From Petrosia ficiformis (Eukaryota; Porifera; Demospongiae; Haplosclerida; Petrosiidae), in NCBI GenBank assembly GCA_947044365.1, contig OX345637.1, positions 1,116,001-1,180,000 on the forward strand: a DNA stretch of 64,000 nt, in the 5' to 3' direction. Position 1 is the stretch's first letter, and each line of letters opens with the position of its first letter. Under the pieces are notes generated by a model, which did no database searches, had not been told where the DNA came from, and saw only the letters and a list, made by a program, of their open reading frames with translations. The translations under genes were made by a program, and so were the position numbers. Shown one piece after another: positions 1-14,400 of the stretch.

Positions 1-2407
1 AACACAATACATCCCACAACTAATACACTTCCAGCAATCACTCCTATTGAAGTAGATTGTGTTGTCACCATTGTTGGTGTGGATCTCAAAGAAGTGGTCC
101 GTGTTGTATGTGTAGACATAAACATAGTCGCTGGTAACTGACAGATTTCATCATTATTACTGTCTAAGTGAACTGGACATGTGGGATCAAATATCACTAG
201 AATAGGTCCACTTGTTACACTAGCTCCATTTAATACCCAATCTTCAATCCATGATACTATCTGAGTAGAGGAAATAGAACCAAAATTAAATACTTGAGCT
301 CTATAAACAGCTTGTGTTGGATTTTGTGCATCACACAGGAGCATTTCTTGAGTGATGAAGCTGTCCAGAAACCCACAATCACAATTTTCCATTACAACAT
401 CAACTACTGCTGAACGAAAAAATGATTTAATAGAATCTTCTGTTGATATCTGTAGATGAACATCGATATAATTATCATAATCATAATCATTTATGATACT
501 TACAGTCCATTTCTCACATGATGTGAATGTTCCTGCTCTTAGTTGAAACAAAGAACTTTCTGGTCCTGAATAGAAAGAACTTGATTAAACATTACTTTGA
601 TTGGAGAAGCTTACCATCAACAATTACTTCACTAGTAAATGCTCCCTGACCAGCATTAGTACTTGCTGATATAGACACACTATAAGATTTAACAGGATCT
701 AGTCCACCTATAACTACACTACTATCAGTAGCTGGTACAGATACACTTGATATTTGTCTCTTCCTGTTATTATTTGATAAATAGAGGATGAAATATGACT
801 GAATGAATCCTCTAGCTTCAGTGATTGGTATAAGAGACCAACTGATATTCATATGAGTACCATTGAGTCTTAAGACACTGATATCAGTTGGAATTGGAGG
901 TTCTGAAACGGGTAATGAATAACAAATAGTTATTCATGAAAAATGAAAATAGAATCATACTTACTGCCTTCTCTTGTGAAAAACACAGTGGTGTTAGACT
1001 GTCCTTGTCCAATATCATTCAATGCTTTTACAGTTGCTTCATAAGGAATTTCTCTAGCTTTATAAAATCAAGAGAAATATAATTAAGAGAAATGTAATTG
1101 AGAGAAAAGAACTCACCTAATCCATTAACAATCACTTGTAAGTCACTAGATACACTGATGTTTCTATTGTATAATTCTCTTCCTTCATATAAACTAACAA
1201 ACACAAAATAATATGTGATAATACCATTAGCTTCTTCTTGTGGTACTGGTGACCATGTGATTTGTACAGTACTTGTATTCAATACATTTACATTCACTGT
1301 TGTCACTGTTCCAGGTACTATAAAAACAATAAGATTGGAAAGTAATTTTCATGACATATTTCTACTCTCACTATCTGATTTTGTTCTTCCAAACACATAT
1401 ACAGGACTTCCATAACCAGCGTCAGTGCCAGCGGATAGCGATGCACTGTATCTTTGATAAGGTTTAAAATCTCCAATAGTATATTGATCTTGTGTACTAT
1501 TAATGATATAAGTTGTAGTGGTACCAGTATCAATATTATAAACAGTTAGATTATATTGAATGATGATGCCATTTGGAAGTGAAGGCGGTAACCAGTGAAA
1601 TGTAATATTAAATTTTGACGGAATGGAGTGGAAGTTTTGCGGAGCATCATCGGGTACTGTATAAAGAAAATGATAATGTTCTAAATACGTGTATGACTTA
1701 AATATTGATATGCAGTGCCATTATGCACAAGTAGTTTTCTACCTATTCTTAACCACAGTGGCTCATGTGCTCATCCCATAAACATTTCTCTAGAAATTAG
1801 GGCTGAGATGATAATCAATTAATCAATTAGTCAATCAATATTGATCTGATTATCAATTGCTATTTAAGTATATAGCTAATGGCAAAAAAAATTATAGATT
1901 ATAAGTTCAGGCATTCATAATTTACTATAAATATAATAAAAATAAAATCTTCATAATCTACAAATATGAATGTTTTTTTTTTTCATTTATAAATTTTGAC
2001 AGCAGTGTATTTAGTCAGCTATATAGATTTCTCTTCATAATTAATATCATTATAATACTGACCTTGTACTACAACATCAGTTGATGCGTCATTAGTTATA
2101 TATGAAATATAATTATCCTCAGTATTGGCAGTCACTAGTACAGTACACTTGTATTTTCCATTATCATAAACTGCACTAAGAGGATAGAAATCAAGAGTAG
2201 CTATGTAATGATTAGTACCAGTCTCTATAAATGCCTCAGTAATGGTAGGTTCATTAATATTCATCATTTCCCTTGTCCACTGGATAGTGACTGTTACTGG
2301 AATGTCTACTAGATCATCCAATGTGATGTTACAAGTTAGTGTGAGTGGAGTATCAGCATATAGTGTGTTAAGATAATTTCGGGTTATATCAACCATGAAT
2401 GGAGGGA
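1..2407 (-). other. Gene 1 exon block: E1 Ig, three FN3 domains, membrane-proximal module, start of transmembrane helix
   Basis: Exons: E1 Ig 2063-2407, FN3-c 1372-1656, FN3-d in two exons 1117-1317 and 965-1057, FN3-e 615-902, stalk exon 1 504-565, stalk exon 2 with the start of the helix 1-449. Compared with gene 2, the F, G and H Ig exons and FN3-a and FN3-b are missing between E1 and FN3-c. The window ends inside the hydrophobic stretch that follows S-I-G-V-I-A-G-S. Confidence 0.8.
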
Positions 2408-5400
2408 CTATGAGCAAATGGAATAGTATAGATATGAGATTTATATAGTCATGACAAATTGACAAAAAGGAGTGGGACTTTGAGAAAGAAGGATGAATGA
2501 TTGAAACTTTGAAGAACAAAAAGTCAAATGAGGGCAGAGACAGCATGTTTAGAGTGGGGCAGTTGACAAAGAATGGGTGGTACAACAATGGTGGCTGCAT
2601 CATAGCTGCCAAGGAGAGCCTGAGATGTGGTAGGGGGATGTATCCCTCCCGAACAAAGTGTGGAAGCTAAAAGGTAATGCTCCATAATTCTATTTATAAT
2701 CTAATACAATGAAAGTAGAGTGAAATGACAATGTACATGATTACAAAAGTAAGGGTTTTGGCCCCCTTGCTTCATAAAGTGGGGGACTCACCCCCAAGCA
2801 TCTCTACTACTTCATAAAGAGTGGTGCAGTTCATTAATTATTCATAAGGAATATAGTATCCTTCACATTTAGCATCAGTACTGGTTTTTATTGGTCTTAA
2901 TCATATAAATTGCAATTCTAAACTTCAGAAAAGGTGTGTGGTTTCAGGGCTCATTTATAAAACACTAGAAAGTAATATAGTCTCATTTATCTCCCAAACT
3001 GATAGACAATTAGCTGAATGATGCAAATTTCGTGATACTAAGCTGTAATCATTTTACAAAACAAATCTCAGAATGGGGTTGCTATATTTATTACATATAC
3101 ATGCATAGCAGAGGGAAATGGCTGGCAGCGATTGCATTACTTTATATCCACAGACTTAGACCACAATCAGTCAGCAGCTATATAGTCAGTTAAATAGTTA
3201 AGGGGTACTTGCCCCTTCCATCTCCTCCTCCATCCCCTTACACTTCAATATACTACTTGTCAGAGAGAAAGATGAAGAGGTTTAAATCTCAAAGCATTGT
3301 GAGAAGATTAACAAAATTAAGAGGTATTATTTTGAATGTAAAACAGAGAAGGAGATGCTGAAGTGGATAATACAATTAATAACTTACAATCCACTATTAA
3401 TGCGTATTCCTGAGAATCAGAGTCAGCATCATTGGTCAGTGATATATTAAACTCAGCCATACATATATACACTCCTCTGTGTTCAAATAGAACTGGATCT
3501 AGTATCACAGTTACATTAGTAACTGATCCATCTATCACTGTGATTGTAGTTATCTTAAGCTCATCCAGGTCACCCATACTGACATCATCCACCTTCATCC
3601 ATGTTACATTAGGTTGTTGAACTAGTCCTTCAACTACTCTAACACTACATGTAATGTTGAAACTCTGACCCACTTCAGTATAACCACTAGTTGAAATGTT
3701 CAGTTCAAGAAAAGGCATTTCTGAAAATGGGAAAGGCAGTTCAATATCACTACTATTATTATTATCATCATTATGAATGGATGTATACCTTCCACAGTTA
3801 TATTCTTAGTGGTGTTATTGACTCCATTCAATATCAAGTTATCAGTAGATGATATAGTCATCTCACAGGTGTATTTTCCCTGATCATCAAATGGTCCCTC
3901 ATCACCATTATCAACAGGATAGAATATCAGAACACTCTCAAATGTGTTGTTGCTAATCATCTCAGCTGGTAACACTGTCACACGATTATCATCTGTACTA
4001 GTGATAATCTCATTACTAGAATTAATCCAAGATACCATAGCAGAGACAGGTGTGTTCACTACACTGGGTAGTGTAGCAGTACAAGTGATGTTGAGAGGAG
4101 TACTTTCATAAATAGTATCATTAGGAGATGAAACTAGTGACATGTTAGGAGAAGATACTGTATGGATGAGAAGAGATATAAAAATATGAGATATAAAATT
4201 TGAATATAGACAAAGGACTTACTTGTAACACTCAGAATTCCACGATTATCATTATTTGCACCAAGATCTCCAAACACTACTTCACAGAAGTATTCTGTAG
4301 CATCAGATGTTTTCACAGGATTTAGTGTGATATCTCTTGAGAATACATTTCCATTCCTCATTATTGATGATTGAGTAGCATCAGTATTTTTATCAGCAAC
4401 TATAATATTTCCAGAAAAATCATAACTAATAGTAAAGCCATTCGGTATATGTACTAGTCTCTCTGGTAGTGTGGCTCTACATGTGAAATTGAACTCATCA
4501 CCAGCAGTAGGTATTGAAGGAAAGTCAATATGTATGATCACATTATCATCGGTGAAATCTGAACAGGATAGTAAAGTATTAATAAATGTATAAGTATTTA
4601 AAGTTTTAATAATACAGTTTTTATGACTCCATGTATCTACATTCTTAGGTAGCAGTGTCTCTAAGTAACACTCATCATTTATTTTGTATGCAAGCAAAAA
4701 ATATACATCATCATCATGGGAGTCTGTGAATTAATGAGCACGGTGTTTAATAGAATAAATATGTTAACTATTTTCTTGAGCTGAAGTAAAATATAATTTT
4801 ACAAGCAAGCTGCACTGGAACATGTAGTAGTTCAAACATGTGATGAAGAAACAATTACCCTCTTAGTCCTCAGTACTTACCTTCCACACTGAGCGTAATG
4901 TCACTGTCTCCATTACTCCCAGTGATATAATTAGATAAAGAAGATGGTTGTATACTCACAGAACAAGAGTAAGTAGCTCCATTATCACTTGTCATCAGTT
5001 CTTCAATACGTATTGTACTAATATACTGATCTGATATCAATGAGGTGGGACTAATAGAGTAGTCTGATGAGTTCATGAGAGGAGAGCTTCCATTACGAGA
5101 CCATTCTATGTTAACATACACATTAGTATCCACAGGATCATTGATAGTAACAGTACACACTAGATCAATATATGTACCCTCTACTAGTGTACGAACATGA
5201 GGTGGATCAGTTGTAACCAAAATCTCTGGAGTAGGTACTACAAGAATAGATATTTGTTGGATATTTATGTAACATGTTAGAGATATACTAGAATCACACA
5301 TCCCTCTAAACATTAGAGTGTGATTGTACTGGTTTTTATTGGTCTTAATCCTCTGAACTGTAATCCTAAACTTCAGAAAAGGTGTGTGGTTTCAGGGCTC

Positions 5401-8400
5401 AACAAGTCTAGAAAGTAATATAGTCTCATTTATCTCCCAAACTGATAGACAATTAGGTGAATGATACACATTTTGTGAAACTAAGCTGCAATCCTTTTAC
5501 AAAACAAACCTTAGAATGGGGTTGATATATTTATTGCATATACATGCATAGCAAAGGGAAATGGCTGGCAGGGATTGCATTACTTTATATCCACAGACTT
5601 GGACCACAATCAGTCAGCAGCTATATAGTCAGTTAAATAGTTAAGGGTTTCCATTTCCTCCTCCATTCCCTTACCCTTCATTATACTACTTGTCAGAGAG
5701 AAAGATGAAGAGGTTTAAATCTTAAAGCATCGGGAGAAGATTAATAAAAATAAGAGGTATTATTTTGAGTGAAAAACAGAGAAGGAGATGCTGAAGTGGA
5801 TAATAAAATTAACCCTTAGAGCACTGATGTCACATATATGTGACATTTCACCCCTACGTGGTTCGCCATGTGTTCCTAGCTACACAAAGCTGTCCAAATG
5901 CTTGTAATTGGCGTCAGGTACAAGCTGATGAGCGTGGCTATAAAGGTCGATGGTGTTTCGGCCGCCCTTCAGCCTAAATAACGACTTTGGGGGGAATTTT
6001 AAAGGGGGTGTCACCCTGTTAACTGGGGTTCAAAGGGAGCGCAACCCCCTCGCCGCCCACGCAATTTGCGGTTTTCGTTACCCCGCCCACGCATTCTGGT
6101 GGGTACCGGAGACATTTTCCTTGCGGTGAAACCTGAAATCATGGGTGTAGCTGGTGCCAACATGCAGTGGGGTCATTTTGTTAGCCCCAGTTTCAGTCAA
6201 AAGAGGGAGAGCATTGCATTTGATTTGATCCTACGAAGCGCTTGGGGACTTTTGAGTCCCGGTAAGCAAGTTGGTAGAAGTAGTACTCCATGTCAGAAAA
6301 GGAGCCAAGTTTGGGGTAGAGAAAGTGAACGGCACCGGGCCAAAATATATGCAATGGAGTCGCCAGTGTTGGAAATGGGAAGAATTTTGAAAAACAGGCT
6401 CAGTGCTCTAAGGGTTAATAACTTACAATCCACTATTAGTTCGTATTCCTGAGAATCAGAGTCAGCATCATTGGTCAGTGATATATTAAACTCAGCCATA
6501 CATATATACACTCCTCTGTATTCGAATAGAACTGGATCAAGTATCACAGTTACATTAGTCACTGATCCATCTATCACTGTGATTGTAGTTATCTTAAGCT
6601 CATCTAGGTCACCAATACTGACATCATCCATCTTCATCCATGTTACATTAGGTTGTTGAACTAGTCCTTCAACTACTCTAACACTACATGTCATCATGAA
6701 ACTCTGACCAACTTCAGTATAACCACTAGTTGAGATGTTCAGTTCAAGAGGAGGAATTTCTGAAAATGGGAAAGACAGTTCAATAATTATCACTATTATT
6801 ATTATTATCATTAGATGTGTACCTTCCACAGTGATATTCTTAGTGATACTATTGACTCCATTCAATATCAAGTTATCAGTAGACGATATAGTCATCTCAC
6901 AGGTGTATTTTCCCTGATCATCAAATGGTCCCTCATCACCATTATCAACAGGATAGAATATCAGAACACTCTCAAATGTGTTGTTGCTAATCATCTCAGC
7001 TGGTAACACTGTCACACGATTATCATCTGTACTAGTGATAATCTCATTACTAGGATTAATCCAAGATACCATAGCAGAGACAGGTGTGTTCACTACACTG
7101 GACAGTGTGGCAGTACAAGTGATGTTGAGAGGAGTACTTTCATAAATAGTATCATTAGGTGATAAAACTAGTGACATGATAGGAGAGGATACTGTATGGA
7201 GGAGAGAGATATAAAAATATGAGATATAAATATGAATATAGACAAAGGACTTACTTGTAACACTCAGCATTCCACTATTATCATTATCCGCACCAAGATC
7301 TCCAAACTCTACTTCACAGAAGTAGCTTCTAGTATCAGATGTTTTCACAGGATTTAGTGTGATATCTCTTGAGAATACATTTCCATACCTTATTATTGAT
7401 GATTGAGTAGAATCAGGATTTTTATCAGCAACTATAATATTTCCAGAAAAATCATAACTAATAGTAAAGCCATTTGGTTCATATACTAGTCTCTCTGGTA
7501 CTGTGGCTCTACATGTGAAATTGAACTCATCACCAGCAGTAGGTATTGAAGGAAAGTCAATATGTATGATCACATTATCATCAGTGAAATCTGAACAGGA
7601 TAGTAATAAATGTATGTGTTTAAAGTTTAAATAATACAGCTTTTATATATGACCCCATATAGCTACATTCTTATATAGGAGAGACTCTAAGTAACACTCA
7701 TCATTTATTTTGTATGCAAGCAAGAAAGATATATCATCATCATGGGAGACTTTGTGAATTAATGAGCACGATGTTTAATAGAATAAATATGTTAACTATT
7801 TTCTTGAGCTGAAGTAAAATATAATTTAACATGGGAAAAACAAGCACAGCTGCACTGGAACATGTAATAGTTCAAACATGTGATAAAGAAACAACTACCT
7901 TCTTAGTACTCAGTACTTACCTTCCACACTGAGTGTAATGTCACTGTCTCCATTACTCCCAGTGATATAATTATATAAAGAAGATGGTTGTATACTCACA
8001 GAACAAGAGTAAGTAGCTCCATTATCACTTGTCATCAGTTCTTCAATACGTATTGTACTAATATATTTATCTGACATCAATGAGTTGGGACTAATAGAGT
8101 AGTCTGATGAGTTCACGAGAGGAGAGCCTCCATTACGATACCATTCAATATTAACATTCACATCAGTATCCACAGCATCATTGATAGTAACAGTACACAC
8201 TAGATCAATATATGTACTCTCTACTAGTGTACCAACATCAGGTGGGTCAGTTGTAACCAAAATCTCTGGAGTAGGTACTACAAGAATAGATATTTGTTGG
8301 ATATTTATGTAACATGTTAGAGATATACTAGAATCACACATCCCTCTAAACATTAGAGTGTGATTGTACTGGTTTTTATTGGTCTTAATCCTCTGAACTG

Positions 8401-11400
8401 TAATCCTAAACTTCAGAAAAGGTGTGTGGTTTCAGGGCTCATTTATAAAACAAGTCTAGAAAGTATTATAGTCTCAATTATCTCCCAAACTGATAGACAA
8501 TTAGCTGAATGATGCAAATTTCGTGATACAAAGCTGCAATCCTTTTACATAACAAACCTCAGAATGGATTACATATACATGTATAGCAGAGGGAAATGGC
8601 TGGCACGGATTGCATTACTTTATATCCACAGACTTAGACCACAATCAGTCAGCAGCTATATAGTCAGTTAAATAGTTAAGGGGTACTTGCCCCTTCCATT
8701 TCCTCCTCCATCCCCTTACACTTCATTATACTACTTGTCAGAGAGAAAAATGAAGAGGTTTAAATCTTAAAGCATTGGGAGAAGATTAATAAAAATAAAA
8801 GCCATTATTTTGAGTGAAAAACAGAGAAGGACATGCTGAAGTGGATAATAGAATTAATAACTTACAATCCACTATTAATTTGTATTCCTGAGAATTAGAG
8901 TCAGCATCATTGGTCAGTGATATATTAAACTCAGCCATACATATATACATTCCTCTGTGTTCAAATAGAACTGGATCAAGTATCACAGTTACATTAGTAA
9001 CTGAACCATCTATCACTGTGATTGTAGTTATATTAAGCTCATCTAGGTCACCCATACTGACATCATCCATCTTCATCCATGTTACATTAGGTTGTTGAAC
9101 TAGTCCTTCAACTACTCTAACACTACATGTCATCTTGAAACTCTGACCAACTTCAGTATAACCACTAGTTGAGATGTTCAGTTCAAGGGAAGGAATTTCT
9201 GAAAATGGGAAAGACAGTTCAATTATCACTATTATCATTATTATTACGGGATGTGTACCTTCCACAGTGATATTCTTAGTGATAATATTGACTCCATTCA
9301 ATATCAAGTTGTCAGTAGATGATATAGTCATCTCACAGGTATATATTCCCTGATCATCAAATGGTCCCTCATCACCATTGTCAACAGGATAGAATATCAG
9401 AACACTCTCAAATGTGTTGTTGCTAATCATCTCAACTGGTAACACTGTCACTCGATTATCATCTGTACTAGTGATAGTCTCATTAATCCAAGATACCATA
9501 GCAGATACAGGAGTGTTCACTAAACTGGATAGTATAGCAGTACAAGTGATGTTGAGAGGAGTACTTTCATAAATAGTATCATTAGGAGATATAACTAGTG
9601 ACATCATAGGAGAGGATACTGTATGGAGGAGAGAGATATAAAAATATGAGATATAAAATATGAATATAGACAAAGGACTTACTTGTAACACTCAGCATTC
9701 CATTATTATCATTATCCGCACCAAGATCTCCAAACTCTACTTCACAGAAGTATTCTGTAGCATCAGATGTTTTCACAGGATTTAGTGTGATATCTCTTGA
9801 GAATGCATTTCCATTCCTCATTATTAGTGATTCAGTAGCATCAGTATTTTTATCAGCAACTATAAAAGTTCCAGAAAAATCATAGCTAACAGTAAAGCCA
9901 GTTGGTTCATGTACTAGTCTCTCTGGTAGTGTGGCTGTACATGTGAAATTGAACTCATCACCAGCAGTAGGTATTGAAGAAAAGTCAATATTTACCATGA
10001 TATTAGCATCAGTGAATTCTGAAGAGGATAGTAAAGTATTAATAAATGTATAAGTATATTTAACATTTTAATAATACAGTTTTTATGACCCCATGTAGCT
10101 ACATTCTTAGGTAGAAGAGACTCTAAGTAACACTCATCATTTATTTTGTATGCAAGCAAGAAACATACATCCTCATCATGGGAGACTTTGTGAATTAATG
10201 AGCACGATGTTTAATAGAGTATATATGTTAACTAGATTCTTGAGCTGAAGTAAAATATAATTTAACATGGGAAAAACAAGCACAGCTGGACTAGAACATG
10301 TAGTAGTTCAAACATGTGATGAAGAAACAATTACTCTATTAGTACTCAGTACTTACCTTCCACACTGAGTGTAATGTCACTGTCTCCATTACTCCCAGTG
10401 ATATAATTATATAAAGAAGATGGTTGTATACTCACAGAACAAGAGTAAGTAGCTCCATTATCACTTGTCAGCAGCTCTTCAATACGTATTGTACTAATAT
10501 ACTGATTTGATATCAATGAGGTGGGACTAATAGAGTAGTCTGATGAGTTCATGAGAGGAGAGCCTCCATTACGATACCATTCAATATTAATATTCACATC
10601 AGTATCCACAGCATCATTGATAGTAACAGTACACACTAGATCAATATATGTACCCTCTACTAGTGTACCAACAACATCAGGTGGATCAGTTGTAACCAAA
10701 ACCTCTGGAGTAGGTACTACATGAATAGAGTAATGGACGTGTTGGACATATATGTTAACAAATGAAAAATAGGTAATACGTTTCTCTATAGTAATGGTGT
10801 TATGAGTCTACTATAAATCTAATCAGGATGGTCCATTTCATCAGTTATAGTATTATATACCTACAACCTCTGGTGTACTATTAGTATTCCAAATCTAACA
10901 TCTGTGAAAACAACAAGCTCATTCTAGAGTAATTATAAGTATGTACATGAATGTTTACTTCTAATAGCAAATAGCACTACTGAAATGTCAGCATATGCAT
11001 GTGTAATTATTATATATCATTATATATTATATAGGTAGTTATTATATATCATATAGTTATCATTATAATTATATTGTTATCATTATATATCAACGTATAT
11101 AGTTATCATTATATATCAATTATATACAGTTATCATTATATACTAGTCATTGTAGATCAAAGTCAAAAGAAATAAATAGCTATCTTGTAAACATTATCTA
11201 GCTAGACTCTTAAGAATGCAGCATTGATTTATATAATCTCAGGAGGAATTCAAACTCCTGTAACCAAATGAGGGTTAAAATAGCCCATTCATTTTTACAG
11301 TGTTCATAAGGATGTCCTTGAGGACTATAAGCACTGAACAGCTCTACTATTTTTTGTGTGCTCAGAAATGGATGGCATGCACTCACTTTGCAGTTTAAGC

Positions 11401-14400
11401 ACTTCAACAGAGCCGTTTGTCACAGTGACACTAATCTCAGTAACAGTAACAGTAGCATCACAAGTGTACTCCCCAGCATCAGATGTATTCAGGAACTTAA
11501 ACTCAAGAGACAGCTGGTCTTCATAACGATTAGGATATACACTAATATCATTTTCTTCACCACTAAAACTAACAGATTGTTTGCTCCACTCAATCGCAGG
11601 TGAAACAATTAATCTATCAACAACAGTGACTATACAGGTGAAGTTGTAAGATTCACCAGGTATTTCAAAACCTGTCACTTCTGTTACTACTTCAGGATTG
11701 GGAAGATCTGCAGAAACGAAAGGGAGATATGAAAGCAATGAGAAGATTATAGAACAGAATAAATTAAATAAGAATGAGCTGTTTATAATTTTGAAAAATT
11801 CATATTTTTATTGTCAATATTAATATCTGTGTTGTATTTAATAAAAATGGAAGCTAAGATAACGAATTATGCAGATATCTTCCCTGATTAGTGTATCTAT
11901 TTTATTACTCACCTTCTACTACAACATTAGTTGATGTCTTATTAATTATATTTGTAGTATAATTATCCTCATCTGTATCAGCAGTCACTAGTACAGTACA
12001 TGTGTATTCTCCATTATCATAAGTAGCACTAAGAGGATAGAAATCAAGAGTAGCTGTGTAATGATTAGTATCTGTTTCTATGAGGAATTCTGTAATGGTT
12101 GTTTCAGTGATAACCATCATGTTTCTTGTCCAATGGTTAGTGACCATTACTGGAATGTCTACTAGGTCATCCAGTATAATGTTACAAGTTAGTGTGAGTG
12201 GAGTACCAGCATATAGTGTACCAATGTAGTCAATACTTATGTCAACAGCAAATGGAGGGACTGTGAGAGAATAGTAATAATTATTGTCAGACAATACAAA
12301 CTAAATACAAGATAAGTGGAGACTCAGCAATAAATGGAAATTAATATAGGACAAAGGAAGACTTCCGGGAATGAAAAATAGGAAGAAACTCGTAACTTAC
12401 AATCAACTATTAGTGTATATTCTTGAGAATCAGAGTCAGCATCATAAGTCAATGATATATTAAACTCAGCCAGACATATATACATTCCTCTGTGTTCAAA
12501 TAGAAGTGGATCTAGTATGATAGTTACATTAGTCACTGATCCATCTATCACTGTGATCGTAGGTATATTAAGCTCATCCAGGTCACCCATACTGACATCA
12601 TCCATCTTCATCCATGTTACATTAGGTTGTTGAACTATTTTTTCAACTACTCTAACACTACATGTCATGTTTAAACTCCGACCAACTTCAGTATAACCGC
12701 TAGTTGAGATGTTCAGTTCAAGAGGGGGCATTTCTGAAAATTGGAAAGACAGTCACAGTATTCTAAATCTAAATCAGTAATAATATTGTTATTGTTATTA
12801 TTATGGCCCGTAGGGCCATCCCTATAATTGCTTTCCACGGGGTTTAATGTATATATATGTTTGTGTCACTTGCGCGACTATGCGTCGTATACGTAGTTAA
12901 GGAAGTTGCGTCATTCCCGGGGGCTCGGTCAATTAATGGGTGCGGCACGTAAAAGAACGTGCGTTTGAGCTACAGACCAGCCAGGAAGATTCAGAAAGGA
13001 TGTAAAGCCAGGAAGATTCAGAAACTGCTAATAACTGTTGTATATAGCAGAGAAACAATATAGATATTATGCAAAATTCTTTAACAAGTAAGTATGATAA
13101 GTTGTTGAGTTTCAGACACGAGGAAGTCATCATTTAGAACCTTGAAGGAGTACCTCAGTCAGTTCATCAGACATCTGTGTATTTAGACTGCAATTAGGCT
13201 TACACTTACGTCTTCAGGCCCCAGGAGTACACAGAAAGGTAGAGACACTAGTGCCATCAGCAATGCTTAATACATAGTCATCAGAAAGCAAATATATGGA
13301 GGTTTTTTTCTCTATATACACTTGTTATTGTTATTATTATTATAACTTTAATAATTATTATTATGGCCCGTAGGGCCATCCCTATGATTGCTTTCCCACG
13401 GGTTCGATGTATGTTTATATATATATATATTTTCTTGTGTCACCTACGCGAGTATGCTTTGTATACGTAGTTAAGGAAGTTACATCATTCCCGGGGGCTC
13501 GGTCAATTAATGGGTGTGGCGCGTAAAAGAACGCGCGATCAAACTCTACAGACTAGCAGAAAGAAAACTGTGTAGCTTACGTAGAAACTGGAACAAATTG
13601 CTAGCTATCCTACCTGAAATATATTCTTAAAGTTCTACAAGGTTCTTTAAAAGGTAAACAGAGTAGATAATCAAAATAATAACTATAATAGGCTGATGTG
13701 TTTCAGGCATCATAAAGTTAGCCATGATTACTGAATGATGGACACCACAAAGCAGTCATAGACATAGGGATACTTTTATCTTCACTTAAATTTGTAAAGC
13801 AATCATAGGGATTTTTTTTTCTCAATATACACTTGTTATTATTATTTCTGGTTGTTTACCTTCCACAGTGATATTCTTAGTGATGTTATTGACTCCATTC
13901 AATATCAAGTTGTCAGTAGATGATATAGTCATCTCACAGGTATATATTCCCTGATCATCAAATGGTCCCTCATCACCATTGTCAACAGGATAGAATATCA
14001 GAACACTCTCAAATGTGTTGTTGCTAATCATCTCAGCTGGTAACATTGTCACTCGATTATCATCTGTACTAGTGATAGTCTCATTAATCCAAGATACCAT
14101 AGCAGATACAGGAGTGTTCACTAAACTGGATAGTGTAGCAGTACAAGTGATGTTGAGAGGAGTACTTTCATAAATAGTATCATTAGGAGATATAACTAGT
14201 GACATCATAGGAGAGGATACTGTATGGAGGAGAGAGATATAAAAATATGAGATATAAAATATGAATATAGACAAAGGACTTACTTGTAACACTCAGCATT
14301 CCATTATTATCATTATCCGCACCAAGATCTCCAAACTCTACTTCACAGAAGTATTCTGTAGCATCAGATGTTTTCACAGGATTTAGTGTGATATCTCTTG

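Larger units (their letters stand above)
2881..10720 (-). repeat. Tandem triplication of a 2.44-kb, four-Ig genomic unit within gene 1
   Basis: The intron sequence starting CTGGTTTTTATTGGTCTTAA on the plus strand recurs at 2881, 5329 and 8369. Unit 1 is 2,448 bp. Unit 2 is 3,040 bp, or 2,434 bp after removing a 602-bp transposon and its duplicated TTAA. Unit 3 is incomplete at its right side. Introns and exons are duplicated together, so this is recent genomic duplication and not convergence of Ig domains. Confidence 0.85.

Noticed and set aside
3432..3620. Plus-strand frames opposite the A, E and Ig4 exons (also at 6471, 8910, 18519, 35916, 44504)
   Set aside because: They are antisense shadows of conserved Ig exons; their similarity to each other follows from the minus-strand duplication.
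6066..6452. 128-residue plus frame as a piggyBac transposase
   Set aside because: Too short, no DDD-type motif seen, and it ends inside the antisense of a receptor exon.
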